NCBI RefSeq assembly: GCF_030817535.1
Contig: NZ_JAUSZL010000002.1
Span: 4,960,001-5,024,000, forward strand
Source: Streptomyces sp. V3I8
GTDB taxonomy: Bacteria > Actinomycetota > Actinomycetes > Streptomycetales > Streptomycetaceae
Reading direction: 5' to 3'
Length of the DNA: 64,000 nucleotides
Notes under the pieces: generated by a model
What the model saw: the letters and a program-made list of their open reading frames with translations, nothing else
Database searches by the model: none
What the model was told of the DNA's origin: nothing
Translations under genes and position numbers: made by a program
Shown here: positions 15,781 to 24,294 of the stretch, one piece after another
Numbering within the stretch: position 1 is the stretch's first letter
Layout: every line of letters begins with the position of its first letter

Positions 15781-17172
15781 TCACGCTCCGAGCAGGCTCT
15801 GCCCGCACACCCGCACGACCTGCCCATTGACCGCCCCCGACCCCGGACTCGCGAACCACGCCGTCGTCTCGGCGACATCCACCGGCAGCCCGCCCTGCGC
15901 CAGCGAGTTCATCCGCCGCCCCGCCTCACGGATGAACAGCGGCACCGCGGCCGTCATCCTCGTCTCGATGAAACCGGGCGCGACGGCGTTCACCGTCACC
16001 CCGTACTCCGACAGCGCCCGCGGCCCGAGGGACCGTACGAGCCCGACGATCCCCGCCTTCGACGCGGCGTAGTTCGTCTGGCCGGCGTTCCCCGCGATCC
16101 CGGCGATGGACGCGGTCGCCACGACGCGGCCGCCCGCCCGGAGCGTGCCACCGGTCAGCAGCGCGTCGGTCGTGCGCAGCACACTCGCGAGGTTGACGTC
16201 GAGCACCGGACTCCAGCGCTCGGCGGGCATGTTGACCAGCCGCCGGTCCCGGGTGATCCCCGCGTTGTGGACGAGGACGTCCAGACCCTCGGGCAGTGCG
16301 TCGGCGATCCGTGCCCCCGCGTCCCGCGCCGTGATGTCCAGCGGCAGGACGGTCCCGCCGAGCCGCTCCGCGACGGCGGCCAGGTCGTCCCCGGCGGCGG
16401 GCACGTCCAGGCACACCACCCGGGCGCCGTCCCGCGCCAGCGTCGCGGCGACGGCCGCACCGATCCCGCGTGCGGCCCCGGTGACCAGGGCGGTCCGCCC
16501 GGCGAGCGGTCTGCCCCAGTCCTCCGGCGCGCCCGCCTCGCCGTCACCGAGCTCGATCACCTGCCCGCTGACGTACGCCGACCTGGGCGAGAGCAGGAAG
16601 CGGAACGTGGACTCGGCGGAACGGGCATCCGCGTCCCCTGTGCGGGGTGCGGGATCCCCTGTGCGTGGTGCGAGCCGTACGAGGTTCACGGTCCTGCCCC
16701 GCCCGATCTCCTTGCCGAGCGAGCGTACGAACCCTTCGAGGCCCTGCTGCGCGGCGGCCTGGTGGTGGTCGGCCGGGTCCGGGGCGGTGCCGAGCACCAC
16801 GATCCGCCCGCTCGCGGCGACCGACCGGACGACGGGGTGCAGGGCCGCGTGCACCTCGGCCAGCGTCTCGACGTCCCGTACACCGGTGGCGTCGAGGACG
16901 ACGGCGACCGCGCTCTCCGTGCCCGTACCCGTGCCCGGCTCGGTGTCCAGTCCCGACCGGGCCGTCACGAGGTCCAGGTCCAGCCCCCACCGGGCCAGCC
17001 GGGGCGCCAGGTCCAGGTCGGACCTGCCCGCGGTCAGATGTAGCAGACGGCCCTGCAGAGTGGGCTGCCCGGGGCTCCACCGCCGCAGCCGCACCGGCTG
17101 CGGCAGCCCGAGCCGCCGGGTCAGGAAGCGGCCGGGCGCGGTGCCGGCGAAGCTCAGGTAGCGGTCGGCCAT
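15781..17172 (-). CDS. fabG: High-molecular-weight 3-oxoacyl-ACP reductase (FabG4-like SDR)
   Basis: 463 residues from ATG 17172 (GGGAG upstream), about twice the usual FabG length. The C-terminal 250 residues are a complete short-chain dehydrogenase: TGAARGIGAAVAATL nucleotide loop, HNAGITRDR, TASIAGIAGN with the catalytic Ser, and NYAASKAGIVGLVR with Tyr-x-x-x-Lys. The N-terminal 200 residues resemble a degenerate Rossmann domain, as in mycobacterial FabG4. It would reduce 3-oxoacyl-CoA or -ACP. Divergent from the thiolase gene over a shared operator region, consistent with joint regulation of a reductase-hydratase-thiolase set. Confidence 0.9.
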   Translation of the reverse strand: MADRYLSFAGTAPGRFLTRRLGLPQPVRLRRWSPGQPTLQGRLLHLTAGRSDLDLAPRLARWGLDLDLVTARSGLDTEPGTGTGTESAVAVVLDATGVRDVETLAEVHAALHPVVRSVAASGRIVVLGTAPDPADHHQAAAQQGLEGFVRSLGKEIGRGRTVNLVRLAPRTGDPAPRTGDADARSAESTFRFLLSPRSAYVSGQVIELGDGEAGAPEDWGRPLAGRTALVTGAARGIGAAVAATLARDGARVVCLDVPAAGDDLAAVAERLGGTVLPLDITARDAGARIADALPEGLDVLVHNAGITRDRRLVNMPAERWSPVLDVNLASVLRTTDALLTGGTLRAGGRVVATASIAGIAGNAGQTNYAASKAGIVGLVRSLGPRALSEYGVTVNAVAPGFIETRMTAAVPLFIREAGRRMNSLAQGGLPVDVAETTAWFASPGSGAVNGQVVRVCGQSLLGA

Positions 17173-17236
17173 GGTGCGGCTCCCAGCTCGGTCGGATGCG
17201 TTCTCGCGCACGCACGGCTCGGTACCCACTCCGTGC

Positions 17237-17265
17237 TTACTCTGGAGTAAGGTTACCCGAGGTAA
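17237..17265. promoter_or_regulatory. Two adjacent TTAC-type operators in the fabG/thiolase divergent promoter
   Basis: TTACTC-TG-GAGTAA (17237-17250) and TTACC-CGA-GGTAA (17253-17265) are palindromes 2 nt apart, within the 122 bp between the two start codons. Their similar TTAC/GTAA ends and placement suggest one dimeric regulator binding twice, possibly a TetR protein. Confidence 0.7.
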
Positions 17266-17294
17266 GCCTATGTCACGGTGAGGAGCAGGTCGAG

Positions 17295-18572
17295 ATGAGC
17301 CCCGTTGAACCCCGGCGCGTCGCGGTCGTCGGCGGTACGCGCATCCCCTTCGCCCGCTCCGACGGCCCGTACGCGACCGCCTCGAACCAGGAGATGCTGA
17401 CCGCGGCGGTCGACGGCCTCGTGGACCGTTTCGGCCTCGAAGGGCCGGGTGTGGTCGACGAGTTGGTGGCCGGCGCGGTCCTCAAGCACAGCCGCGACTT
17501 CAACCTCGCGCGCGAGACGGTGCTCGGCTCGCGGCTCGACGCCCGCACCCCCGCCTACGACATCCAGCAGGCCTGCGGCACCGGTCTGCAGGCCGTCATC
17601 GCGGTGGCCAACAAGATCACCCTCGGACAGACCGGGTCGGCCGTCGCGGGCGGCGCGGACACCGCCAGCGACGCCCCGCTCGGCGTCAACGACGAGCTGC
17701 GGCGCATCCTGCTGGAGGTCCGGCGCGCCGGGTCGGCGGGCGCCCGCCTCAAGGCGCTCGCCCGGATCCGCCCCGGCCACCTCGTGCCGGAGATCCCGCG
17801 CAACGCCGAGCCGCGTACCGGCCTGTCGATGGGCGAGCACGCGGCGGTCACCGCCCGCAGGTGGGGCGTCACCCGCGAGGCGCAGGACGAACTGGCCGCC
17901 GCGAGCCACCGACGACTCGCCGCCGCCTACGAACGCGGCTTCTTCGAGGACCTGGTCGTGCCCTTCCGCGGCCTGGCGCGGGACCAGAACCTCCGTCCCG
18001 GTTCCACGGTCGGCAAACTGGCCACCTTGAAGCCGGTGTTCGGCGTCGGGGGTCCCGAACCGACCATGACCGCCGGGAATTCGACGCCCCTGACCGACGG
18101 CGCGGCGACCGTGCTGCTCGCGAGCGAGGAGTGGGCGTCGCAGCGCGGGCTGACCCCGCTCGCGTACCTGACGGCGTACGGGACGGCGGCCGTCGACTTC
18201 GTCGCAGGGGACGTGGCCGGCGGCGAGGACGGTCTGCTGATGGCGCCGGCGTACGCGGTCCCGCGGATGCTGGAGCGTGCCGGCCTGGGCCTCGGCGACT
18301 TCGACTTCGTCGAGGTGCACGAGGCGTTCGCGTCCCAGGTGCTCGCCACCCTGGCGGCCTGGGAGGAACGGGGGCTGGGACAGGTGGACCGGGCCCGCCT
18401 GAACGTGGCGGGCTCGTCCCTCGCCACCGGCCATCCCTTCGCGGCGACCGGGGCGAGGATCGTGGCGACCCTGGCGAAGCTGCTCGCCGAGCGGGACGCG
18501 CCCGGCCGCGGGCTGATCTCGATCTGCGCGGCGGGCGGACAGGGCGTGACGGCGATCCTCGAACGTCCGTGA
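17295..18572 (+). CDS. Acetyl-CoA C-acetyltransferase (thiolase, FadA2-like)
   Basis: 425 residues from ATG 17295 (GAGGAG upstream). Thiolase active-site residues are all visible: nucleophilic Cys in QQACGTGLQAV (about residue 94), His in GHPFAATGARI, and the second Cys in SICAAGGQG. VHEAFASQVLATL is also conserved. It condenses or cleaves 3-oxoacyl-CoA with CoA. Divergent from the FabG4-like reductase and next to the MaoC hydratase; together these could run a partial beta-oxidation or chain-building cycle. The direction of the pathway is not evident from sequence. Confidence 0.93.
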   Translation: MSPVEPRRVAVVGGTRIPFARSDGPYATASNQEMLTAAVDGLVDRFGLEGPGVVDELVAGAVLKHSRDFNLARETVLGSRLDARTPAYDIQQACGTGLQAVIAVANKITLGQTGSAVAGGADTASDAPLGVNDELRRILLEVRRAGSAGARLKALARIRPGHLVPEIPRNAEPRTGLSMGEHAAVTARRWGVTREAQDELAAASHRRLAAAYERGFFEDLVVPFRGLARDQNLRPGSTVGKLATLKPVFGVGGPEPTMTAGNSTPLTDGAATVLLASEEWASQRGLTPLAYLTAYGTAAVDFVAGDVAGGEDGLLMAPAYAVPRMLERAGLGLGDFDFVEVHEAFASQVLATLAAWEERGLGQVDRARLNVAGSSLATGHPFAATGARIVATLAKLLAERDAPGRGLISICAAGGQGVTAILERP

Positions 18573-18584
18573 CGCGCACACGAT

Positions 18585-18632
18585 CCCGATCACCGTCCCG
18601 ATCACCGTCCCGATCACCGCCCCGATCACCGT
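18585..18632 (+). repeat. Four tandem 12-bp repeats after the thiolase gene
   Basis: CCCGATCACCGT occurs at 18585, 18597, 18609 (last base changed) and 18621. It starts 12 bp after the thiolase stop and continues into the gap before the ligase gene. No fold or coding role is evident. Confidence 0.85.
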
Positions 18633-18785
18633 CCGATGAGGCCGGCGCGTCGGGCGGAAGATGAACAGCCGTCCGGACAGCGCACCAACCTCTCACTCTT
18701 CCGCACACAAGCCCCGCACTTTCCCAGGTGAACCCCCCACCTCACGGGTCCGTAATGGGGGGAGCACGAGAGTAAGGAGCCGTCC

Positions 18786-20696
18786 GTGTCCCGCGATCCC
18801 GCAGCCCGACCGCAGCCCAGCCTCCCGGAACCCGAGATCAGGCGGCTGGACGGGGTCGTACGGGAGGTCTCGGTGCCGCCGCTGATCCTGCCCGTCACCC
18901 ACGGCTCGCTCGCGGACATCCCCTTCGACAACGCCGACCAGGTCCCGGACGACGCGGTGCTCAGCCGCAAGGGCCCGGACGGCCGGTGGCGGGACGTGAC
19001 GGCGGCCGAGTTCGCCGACCAGGTGCTCGCCGTCGCCAAGGGGCTGATCGCGGAGGGCCTGATGCCGGGCGACCGGCTCGCGATCATGGCCCGTACGACG
19101 TACGAGTGGACGCTGCTGGACTTCGCCGCGTGGGCCGCGGGCCTCGTCACCGTCCCCGTCTACCCGACCTCGTCCGTCTTCCAGACGCGCTGGATCCTCC
19201 AGGACTCGGGCGCGGTGGCGATCGCCGTCGAGCACGTCTCGCAGGCCGCGGCGCTCGGCCCGGAACGCGACCGGCTGCCCGACGTCCGGCACATGTGGGT
19301 CTTCGAGAAGGGGCACACGGACCGCCTCGCCGAGCTGGGCCGGAACATCCCGGACCAGGAGGTCGCCGTACGCCGCGGAGTGCTCGGCCCCGACTCGCTC
19401 GCGACGATCATGTACACCTCCGGCACCACCGGGCGCCCCAAGGGCTGCGCGCTGACCCACGGCAACTTCTTCGCCGAGGTCGACAACGCCGTCGAACTGC
19501 TCCACCCCGTCTTCAGGTCCACCTTCAAGGAACCGGCGTCCACGCTCCTCTACCTGCCCCTCTCGCACGTCTTCGGCCGGATGGTCGCCGTCGCCTGCAT
19601 GCGCGCCCGGGTGCGCCTCGGCCACGCGCCGAGCATCCGTACGCAGGAGCTGCTGGCCGACCTCGCGGGCTTCGGCCCGACCTTCCTGCTGGCCATCCCG
19701 TACGTGCTGGAGAAGGTCTACAACACCGGCCGCGCCACCGCCGAGAAGATGGGCCGCGCCGCCTCCTTCGACCGGGCCGCCCGGGTGGCCCGCGGCTACG
19801 GGGAGGCGCTGGAGGCCCAGCAGCACGGCACCGGCCCGGGCCCGGGCGCGAAACTGCGGGCGGCCCGCGCCCTCTACGACCCGCTCGTCTACCGCCGGGT
19901 CCGCGCGGCCCTCGGCGGGAAGGTCCGCCAGGTGATCTGCGGCGGCTCCCCGCTCGGCCGCCGCCTCGCCTCCTTCTACGCGGGCGCCGGCATCCAGGTG
20001 TACGAGGGGTACGGCCTCACCGAGTCCACGGCGGCGGCGACCCTCACCTACCCGCACCGGCCCCGCCTCGGCACGGTCGGCTGGCCGCTGCCCGGCACCC
20101 GCGTCCGGCTCGCCCAGGACGGCGAGGTGCTGCTGAGCGGCAGCCAGGTGTTCCGCGGCTACTGGGACCCGCAGGCGGGCGGGGTGGTGCCGGCCGCCCG
20201 GGACGGCTGGTTCGCCACCGGCGACATCGGCGAGCTGGACGACGACGGCTACCTCACGATCACCGGCCGCAAGAAGGACATCCTGATCACCACCAGCGGC
20301 AAGAACATCGCCCCGGCCCCGCTGGAGGACTGGCTGCGCGCCCACCCCCTCGTCAGCCAGTGCGTCGTCGTCGGCGACAACCGCCCGTACGTCTCCGCGC
20401 TCATCACCCTGGACGCCGAGGGCATGGCGCACTGGTGCCGCATGACCGGCAGGGGGGAGGTCCCGGTCGCCACCCTGGTCACCGACCCGGAACTCCTGGC
20501 CGTGCTGCAGCGGGCGGTCGACGACGCCAACCGCCTCGTCTCCCGTGCCGAATCGATCCGCCGCTTCACCGTCCTGCCCCTGAACTTCACGGAGACGGCG
20601 GGCCATCTGACCCCGACGATGAAACTGCGCAGGGCGGTGGTGACCCGGGAGTTCGCCCGGGAGATCGAGGAGATGTACGAAGCGGCGCAGACGTAG
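18786..20696 (+). CDS. Long-chain fatty acid-CoA ligase (AMP-forming)
   Basis: 636 residues from GTG 18786 with AAGGAG upstream. Adenylate-forming signatures in order: MYTSGTTGRPKGC (about residues 209-221), the GYGLTESTAA motif, WFATGDIGELDDDGYLTITGRKKDI, then the C-terminal lysine region LTPTMKLRR. The central LYLPLSHVFGRM and LLAIPYVLEKVYN place it with long-chain acyl-CoA synthetases. It activates fatty acids with ATP and CoA, and follows the thiolase on the same strand, feeding acyl-CoA to the adjoining lipid module. Its own promoter probably lies in the 213-bp gap. Confidence 0.92.
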   Translation: MSRDPAARPQPSLPEPEIRRLDGVVREVSVPPLILPVTHGSLADIPFDNADQVPDDAVLSRKGPDGRWRDVTAAEFADQVLAVAKGLIAEGLMPGDRLAIMARTTYEWTLLDFAAWAAGLVTVPVYPTSSVFQTRWILQDSGAVAIAVEHVSQAAALGPERDRLPDVRHMWVFEKGHTDRLAELGRNIPDQEVAVRRGVLGPDSLATIMYTSGTTGRPKGCALTHGNFFAEVDNAVELLHPVFRSTFKEPASTLLYLPLSHVFGRMVAVACMRARVRLGHAPSIRTQELLADLAGFGPTFLLAIPYVLEKVYNTGRATAEKMGRAASFDRAARVARGYGEALEAQQHGTGPGPGAKLRAARALYDPLVYRRVRAALGGKVRQVICGGSPLGRRLASFYAGAGIQVYEGYGLTESTAAATLTYPHRPRLGTVGWPLPGTRVRLAQDGEVLLSGSQVFRGYWDPQAGGVVPAARDGWFATGDIGELDDDGYLTITGRKKDILITTSGKNIAPAPLEDWLRAHPLVSQCVVVGDNRPYVSALITLDAEGMAHWCRMTGRGEVPVATLVTDPELLAVLQRAVDDANRLVSRAESIRRFTVLPLNFTETAGHLTPTMKLRRAVVTREFAREIEEMYEAAQT

Positions 20697-20757
20697 GCGC
20701 GGGCGTGGGGGCGGGTGTGCGTGTGGGCGTGTGGGCGTGGGCGTCGGGCAGAAAGGC

Positions 20758-20791
20758 AGGAGCCCCTCCACCTGGTGGTGTCGGGGCTCCT
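20758..20791. terminator. Bidirectional terminator between ligase and cold-shock genes
   Basis: AGGAGCCCC (20758-20766) pairs with GGGGCTCCT (20783-20791), loop 16 nt, followed on the plus strand by TGGGTCTT. It lies between two convergent genes and can serve both. Confidence 0.8.
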
Positions 20792-20856
20792 TGGGTCTTG
20801 CTTCTAGGTTCCGGATCAGAGTGCCGGGCTCGGGGAGCCCGGTCTCAGCCGAAGGA

Positions 20857-21060
20857 TCAGACGGGGGTGACGTTCTCCGCCTGCGGGCCCTTCGGACCCT
20901 GGGTCACGTCGAAGGTAACCGCCTGGTTCTCTTCGAGGGAGCGGAATCCGCTCGCGTTGATCGCGGAGTAGTGGACGAAGACGTCCGGGCCGCCGCCTTC
21001 CTGGGCGATGAAACCAAAGCCCTTTTCGGCGTTGAACCACTTCACGGTTCCGGTAGCCAT
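20857..21060 (-). CDS. Cold-shock protein, CspA family
   Basis: 67 residues, one complete cold-shock domain. Both RNA-binding motifs are intact: [12 protein letters not shown] (RNP1 region) and VFVHYSAI (RNP2). [26 protein letters not shown] completes the fold. Acts as a single-strand nucleic-acid chaperone. ATG 21060 follows AAGGAGGGCTT. A promoter about 155 nt upstream and a terminator-like hairpin in the leader indicate control at the RNA level. Confidence 0.96.
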   Translation of the reverse strand: MATGTVKWFNAEKGFGFIAQEGGGPDVFVHYSAINASGFRSLEENQAVTFDVTQGPKGPQAENVTPV

Positions 21061-21213
21061 AAGCCCTCCTTGGGCCCAAAGGGTTGCCCTGCTCCAGAAC
21101 CTGCAAGGTGTAAACAAAAGCTTGTAAACAACTGCATTCTTCTGAAAAAGACGAGAGCCCGCGGTCACATGCTCCGCAGGCTCTGTACTGCAAGGGAAAC
21201 CAAACTGCAACTT
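21061..21213 (-). promoter_or_regulatory. Long structured 5' leader of the cold-shock gene
   Basis: About 150 nt of untranslated RNA is predicted between the promoter and ATG. It contains a GC hairpin with U-rich tail (21146-21184), two TTGTTTACA copies separated by 6 nt (around 21110-21133), several TTGCAG/TTGCAGG elements and the palindrome TTGGGCCCAA near the ribosome-binding site. Long leaders that change fold with temperature are known for cspA in enterobacteria; a similar role here is inference. Confidence 0.55.
21146..21184 (-). terminator. Intrinsic terminator-like hairpin within the csp leader
   Basis: On the minus strand AGAGCCTGCGG (21184 to 21174) pairs with CCGCGGGCTCT (21164 to 21154): 11 pairs including one G-U, loop 9 nt, followed by CGTCTTTTTC. 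It stands 90 nt before the csp ATG and some 30-60 nt after the predicted transcription start, as an attenuator would. U-tracts after stems are rare in this genome, which makes it stand out. Confidence 0.6.
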
Positions 21214-21220
21214 GCGGAAG

Positions 21221-21249
21221 AGACTACCCACGAGGGCAGCCGAACGCAA
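21221..21249 (-). promoter_or_regulatory. Vegetative-type promoter of the cold-shock gene
   Basis: Read on the minus strand: TTGCGT (21249-21244), a 17-nt spacer, TAGTCT (21226-21221). Transcription would start near 21214. Confidence 0.55.
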
Positions 21250-21407
21250 TAGAGGACAAGATCACGTCACCCGCGGGTTTGGCGGGGTCCCCCGGAGGGC
21301 TGACGATGCGGTATCACGTGGCGTCACAGGGGTTGACAGGACGGTGCGTGAGGCTTTCCGGACCACTCCGGGACCCTGGAGCCCGCACCGTACCGCATGG
21401 GGGTTAG

Positions 21408-22298
<891 letters not shown>

Positions 22299-22302
22299 GG
22301 AC

Positions 22303-22350
22303 CACGGCCACGGGCCACGGCCACGGGCCACGGCCACGGCCACGGCCACG
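22303..22350 (+). repeat. Tandem GGCCAC/GGGCCAC repeats
   Basis: About seven copies of a 6-7 bp unit directly after the mqnA stop. Simple-sequence expansion; no other role seen. Confidence 0.8.
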
Positions 22351-22455
22351 TCCCGAGCGCCGAGGTCCGCCGAGGACGGGCGGCACTACCCTGCTGGAGT
22401 GCGCGCGGGACGGGTATACGCACAGGGGCGTTTGTACGGGGGAGGTGCGGGTGCC

Positions 22456-24219
22456 ATGCGGCCGCTCGAAGTCGATGAACCCACTGTCGTGGGGCCCTAC
22501 CGGCTGCTCGGCCGGCTCGGCTCCGGCGGGATGGGCCGGGTCTATCTGGGCCGCAGCGCGGGCGGCCGTACGGTCGCGGTCAAGATCGTGCACCCGCACT
22601 TCGCGCTCGACGAGGAGTTCCGGGCCCGGTTCCGCCGTGAGGTGGAGGCGGCCCGGCGGGTGGGCGGCGCGTACACGGCCCCGGTCCTCGACGCCGACCC
22701 GGACGCACCGGTCCCCTGGGTGGCGACCGGCTACGCGGCCGGCCCCACGCTGACCGCCGCGGTCACCGACGCGGGCACCCTCGCGGACCATTCCGTACGG
22801 GTCCTCGGCGCCGGACTCGCCGAGGCGCTGTCGGCGGTGCACGGCCTGGGCCTGGTCCACCGGGACGTCAAGCCGTCGAACGTGCTGCTGACCCTCGACG
22901 GACCGCTGCTCATCGACTTCGGCATCGCCCGCGCGACGGACGGCACGGCCTCCCTGACCTCGACGGGCGTCTCCATCGGCTCGCCCGGCTACATGTCGCC
23001 CGAGCAGATCCTCGGCAAGGGCGTCACGGGCGCGGCCGACGTCTTCTCCCTCGGCGCGGTCCTCGCGTACGCGGCCACCGGCTCGTCCCCCTTCCCCGGC
23101 GACTCCTCGGCCGCGCTGCTCTACAAGGTCGTCCACGAGGAGCCCGAACTGGGCGCGCTCTCCGGCGAACTGCGGGAACTGGTGGCCGGGTGCCTCGCCA
23201 AGGACCCGGCCTCCCGCCCCTCCCCGGCGGCCGTCGCGACCGCCCTCGCACCGGAGGGCGCGGCCCGGCTGGTGGCGGTCGGCTGGCTGCCCGGCCCGCT
23301 GGTGGAACAGGTCAGCCGCAGTGCCGTACACCTCCTGAACCTGGAGGCGACGGGGGCGACCCCGGCACCGTCGGGAGTGGTGGGCTTCAGCAGCCCCTCG
23401 GTGGGGAGCCCCGCGGGTCCTCCGCGGGAGGATTCCGCCGAGGACGGCCCTTCGGCGGGGCAGGGGGTGCCCGGCGTCTTCGGCCCGCCCGACCCCTCGT
23501 ACGCGTCCTACTCCCCGTACTCGCCCTACGCGCCCCACCCGCCCGGCGCCCCCGCCCGGGTACCGGAACCCCGTGATGCCGCCGGTGCCGGTGCCGGAAA
23601 GGTGTCCGTCAGCGTGGCGGCCACCTCCGTGCCGGGCGAGGGCGGCCGTGGCCGCAGGCTGAGCTGCACCGTCGCCCTCGCGGTGGCCGGCGCCCTGGCG
23701 GCGGTGACGGTCGGCTCGGTGTTCGTGTTCGACCTGCTGCCGGGCAGCGGCTCGGACGACAGCAGCGACGCGGGGCCCGCCGCCAGCGCGCCCCCTTCCG
23801 CCTCCGCCTCCGCCTCCGCCTCTGCCGGGAGCAGTGACGGCCCCTCCGCTGACGGGAGCGCCCTCTCCGCCGTACCGGAGTCCTACCTCGGTACCTGGGA
23901 GGGCGACGGGTACGCCCTCGACGGCAAGCTCCCGATGGGCACGGTCCGCGTCACGGTCCGCCAGGCCGGCGAGGGCGACCTGCTCGGCACCTTCCGCCAG
24001 ACCGATCTCATCGGCGGCACCTGCGACACCGACCTCTTCCTCGAGGAGGTCACCGCGAAGCAGCTGGTCGCCACGAGCGTGGCCAAGCGGTCCACCACGT
24101 CCGAGTGCACGACGGGCCGGCACGAGGTCCGGCTGGTCCCGGTCGGCGACGGCCTGCGCTACGAGACGGACAACGCGGAGGCGGGCGACCCGGTGGCCCG
24201 CATGTCGAAGGTCCGGTAG
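22456..24219 (+). CDS. Receptor-like serine/threonine protein kinase (PknB type)
   Basis: 587 residues from ATG 22456 (GGGGGAGGTG upstream). Complete kinase domain: LGSGGMGRVY glycine loop, VAVKIV lysine, HRDVKPSN (about 135-142), DFGIA (about 154-158), SPGYMSPEQ. A proline-rich linker (about 300-395) leads to one membrane helix (about 404-430), a Ser/Ala linker and an extracellular domain of about 115 residues (YLGTWEGDGYALDG to the end) with two Cys that could pair. The outer domain is not PASTA. It is convergent with the EssC-type ATPase gene, ending 75 bp from it, and could phosphorylate FHA-type proteins such as the ATPase's N-terminal region. Confidence 0.93.
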   Translation: MRPLEVDEPTVVGPYRLLGRLGSGGMGRVYLGRSAGGRTVAVKIVHPHFALDEEFRARFRREVEAARRVGGAYTAPVLDADPDAPVPWVATGYAAGPTLTAAVTDAGTLADHSVRVLGAGLAEALSAVHGLGLVHRDVKPSNVLLTLDGPLLIDFGIARATDGTASLTSTGVSIGSPGYMSPEQILGKGVTGAADVFSLGAVLAYAATGSSPFPGDSSAALLYKVVHEEPELGALSGELRELVAGCLAKDPASRPSPAAVATALAPEGAARLVAVGWLPGPLVEQVSRSAVHLLNLEATGATPAPSGVVGFSSPSVGSPAGPPREDSAEDGPSAGQGVPGVFGPPDPSYASYSPYSPYAPHPPGAPARVPEPRDAAGAGAGKVSVSVAATSVPGEGGRGRRLSCTVALAVAGALAAVTVGSVFVFDLLPGSGSDDSSDAGPAASAPPSASASASASAGSSDGPSADGSALSAVPESYLGTWEGDGYALDGKLPMGTVRVTVRQAGEGDLLGTFRQTDLIGGTCDTDLFLEEVTAKQLVATSVAKRSTTSECTTGRHEVRLVPVGDGLRYETDNAEAGDPVARMSKVR

Positions 24220-24247
24220 CCGGTAGCCGGTAGCCGGTAGCCGGTAG
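24213..24247 (+). repeat. Five 7-bp tandem repeats spanning the kinase stop codon
   Basis: CCGGTAG is repeated five times from 24213 to 24247. The first copy holds the kinase TAG stop, and because 7 is not a multiple of 3 every frame meets a TAG within the array: a very tight stop region. Confidence 0.9.
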
Positions 24248-24294
24248 CCGAGGGCCGGGGGCCAGTGGCAGACGGTGGGCGGCGGGCGGTGTGC

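Noticed and set aside
20816..21193. A 125-residue frame through the csp leader, possibly a leader peptide.
   Set aside because: It overlaps the cold-shock gene in another frame, has no ribosome-binding site and composition fits untranslated RNA.
22303..22350. GGCCAC repeats as a possible origin or attachment site.
   Set aside because: No adjoining integrase, replication gene or tRNA; simple-sequence expansion is enough.
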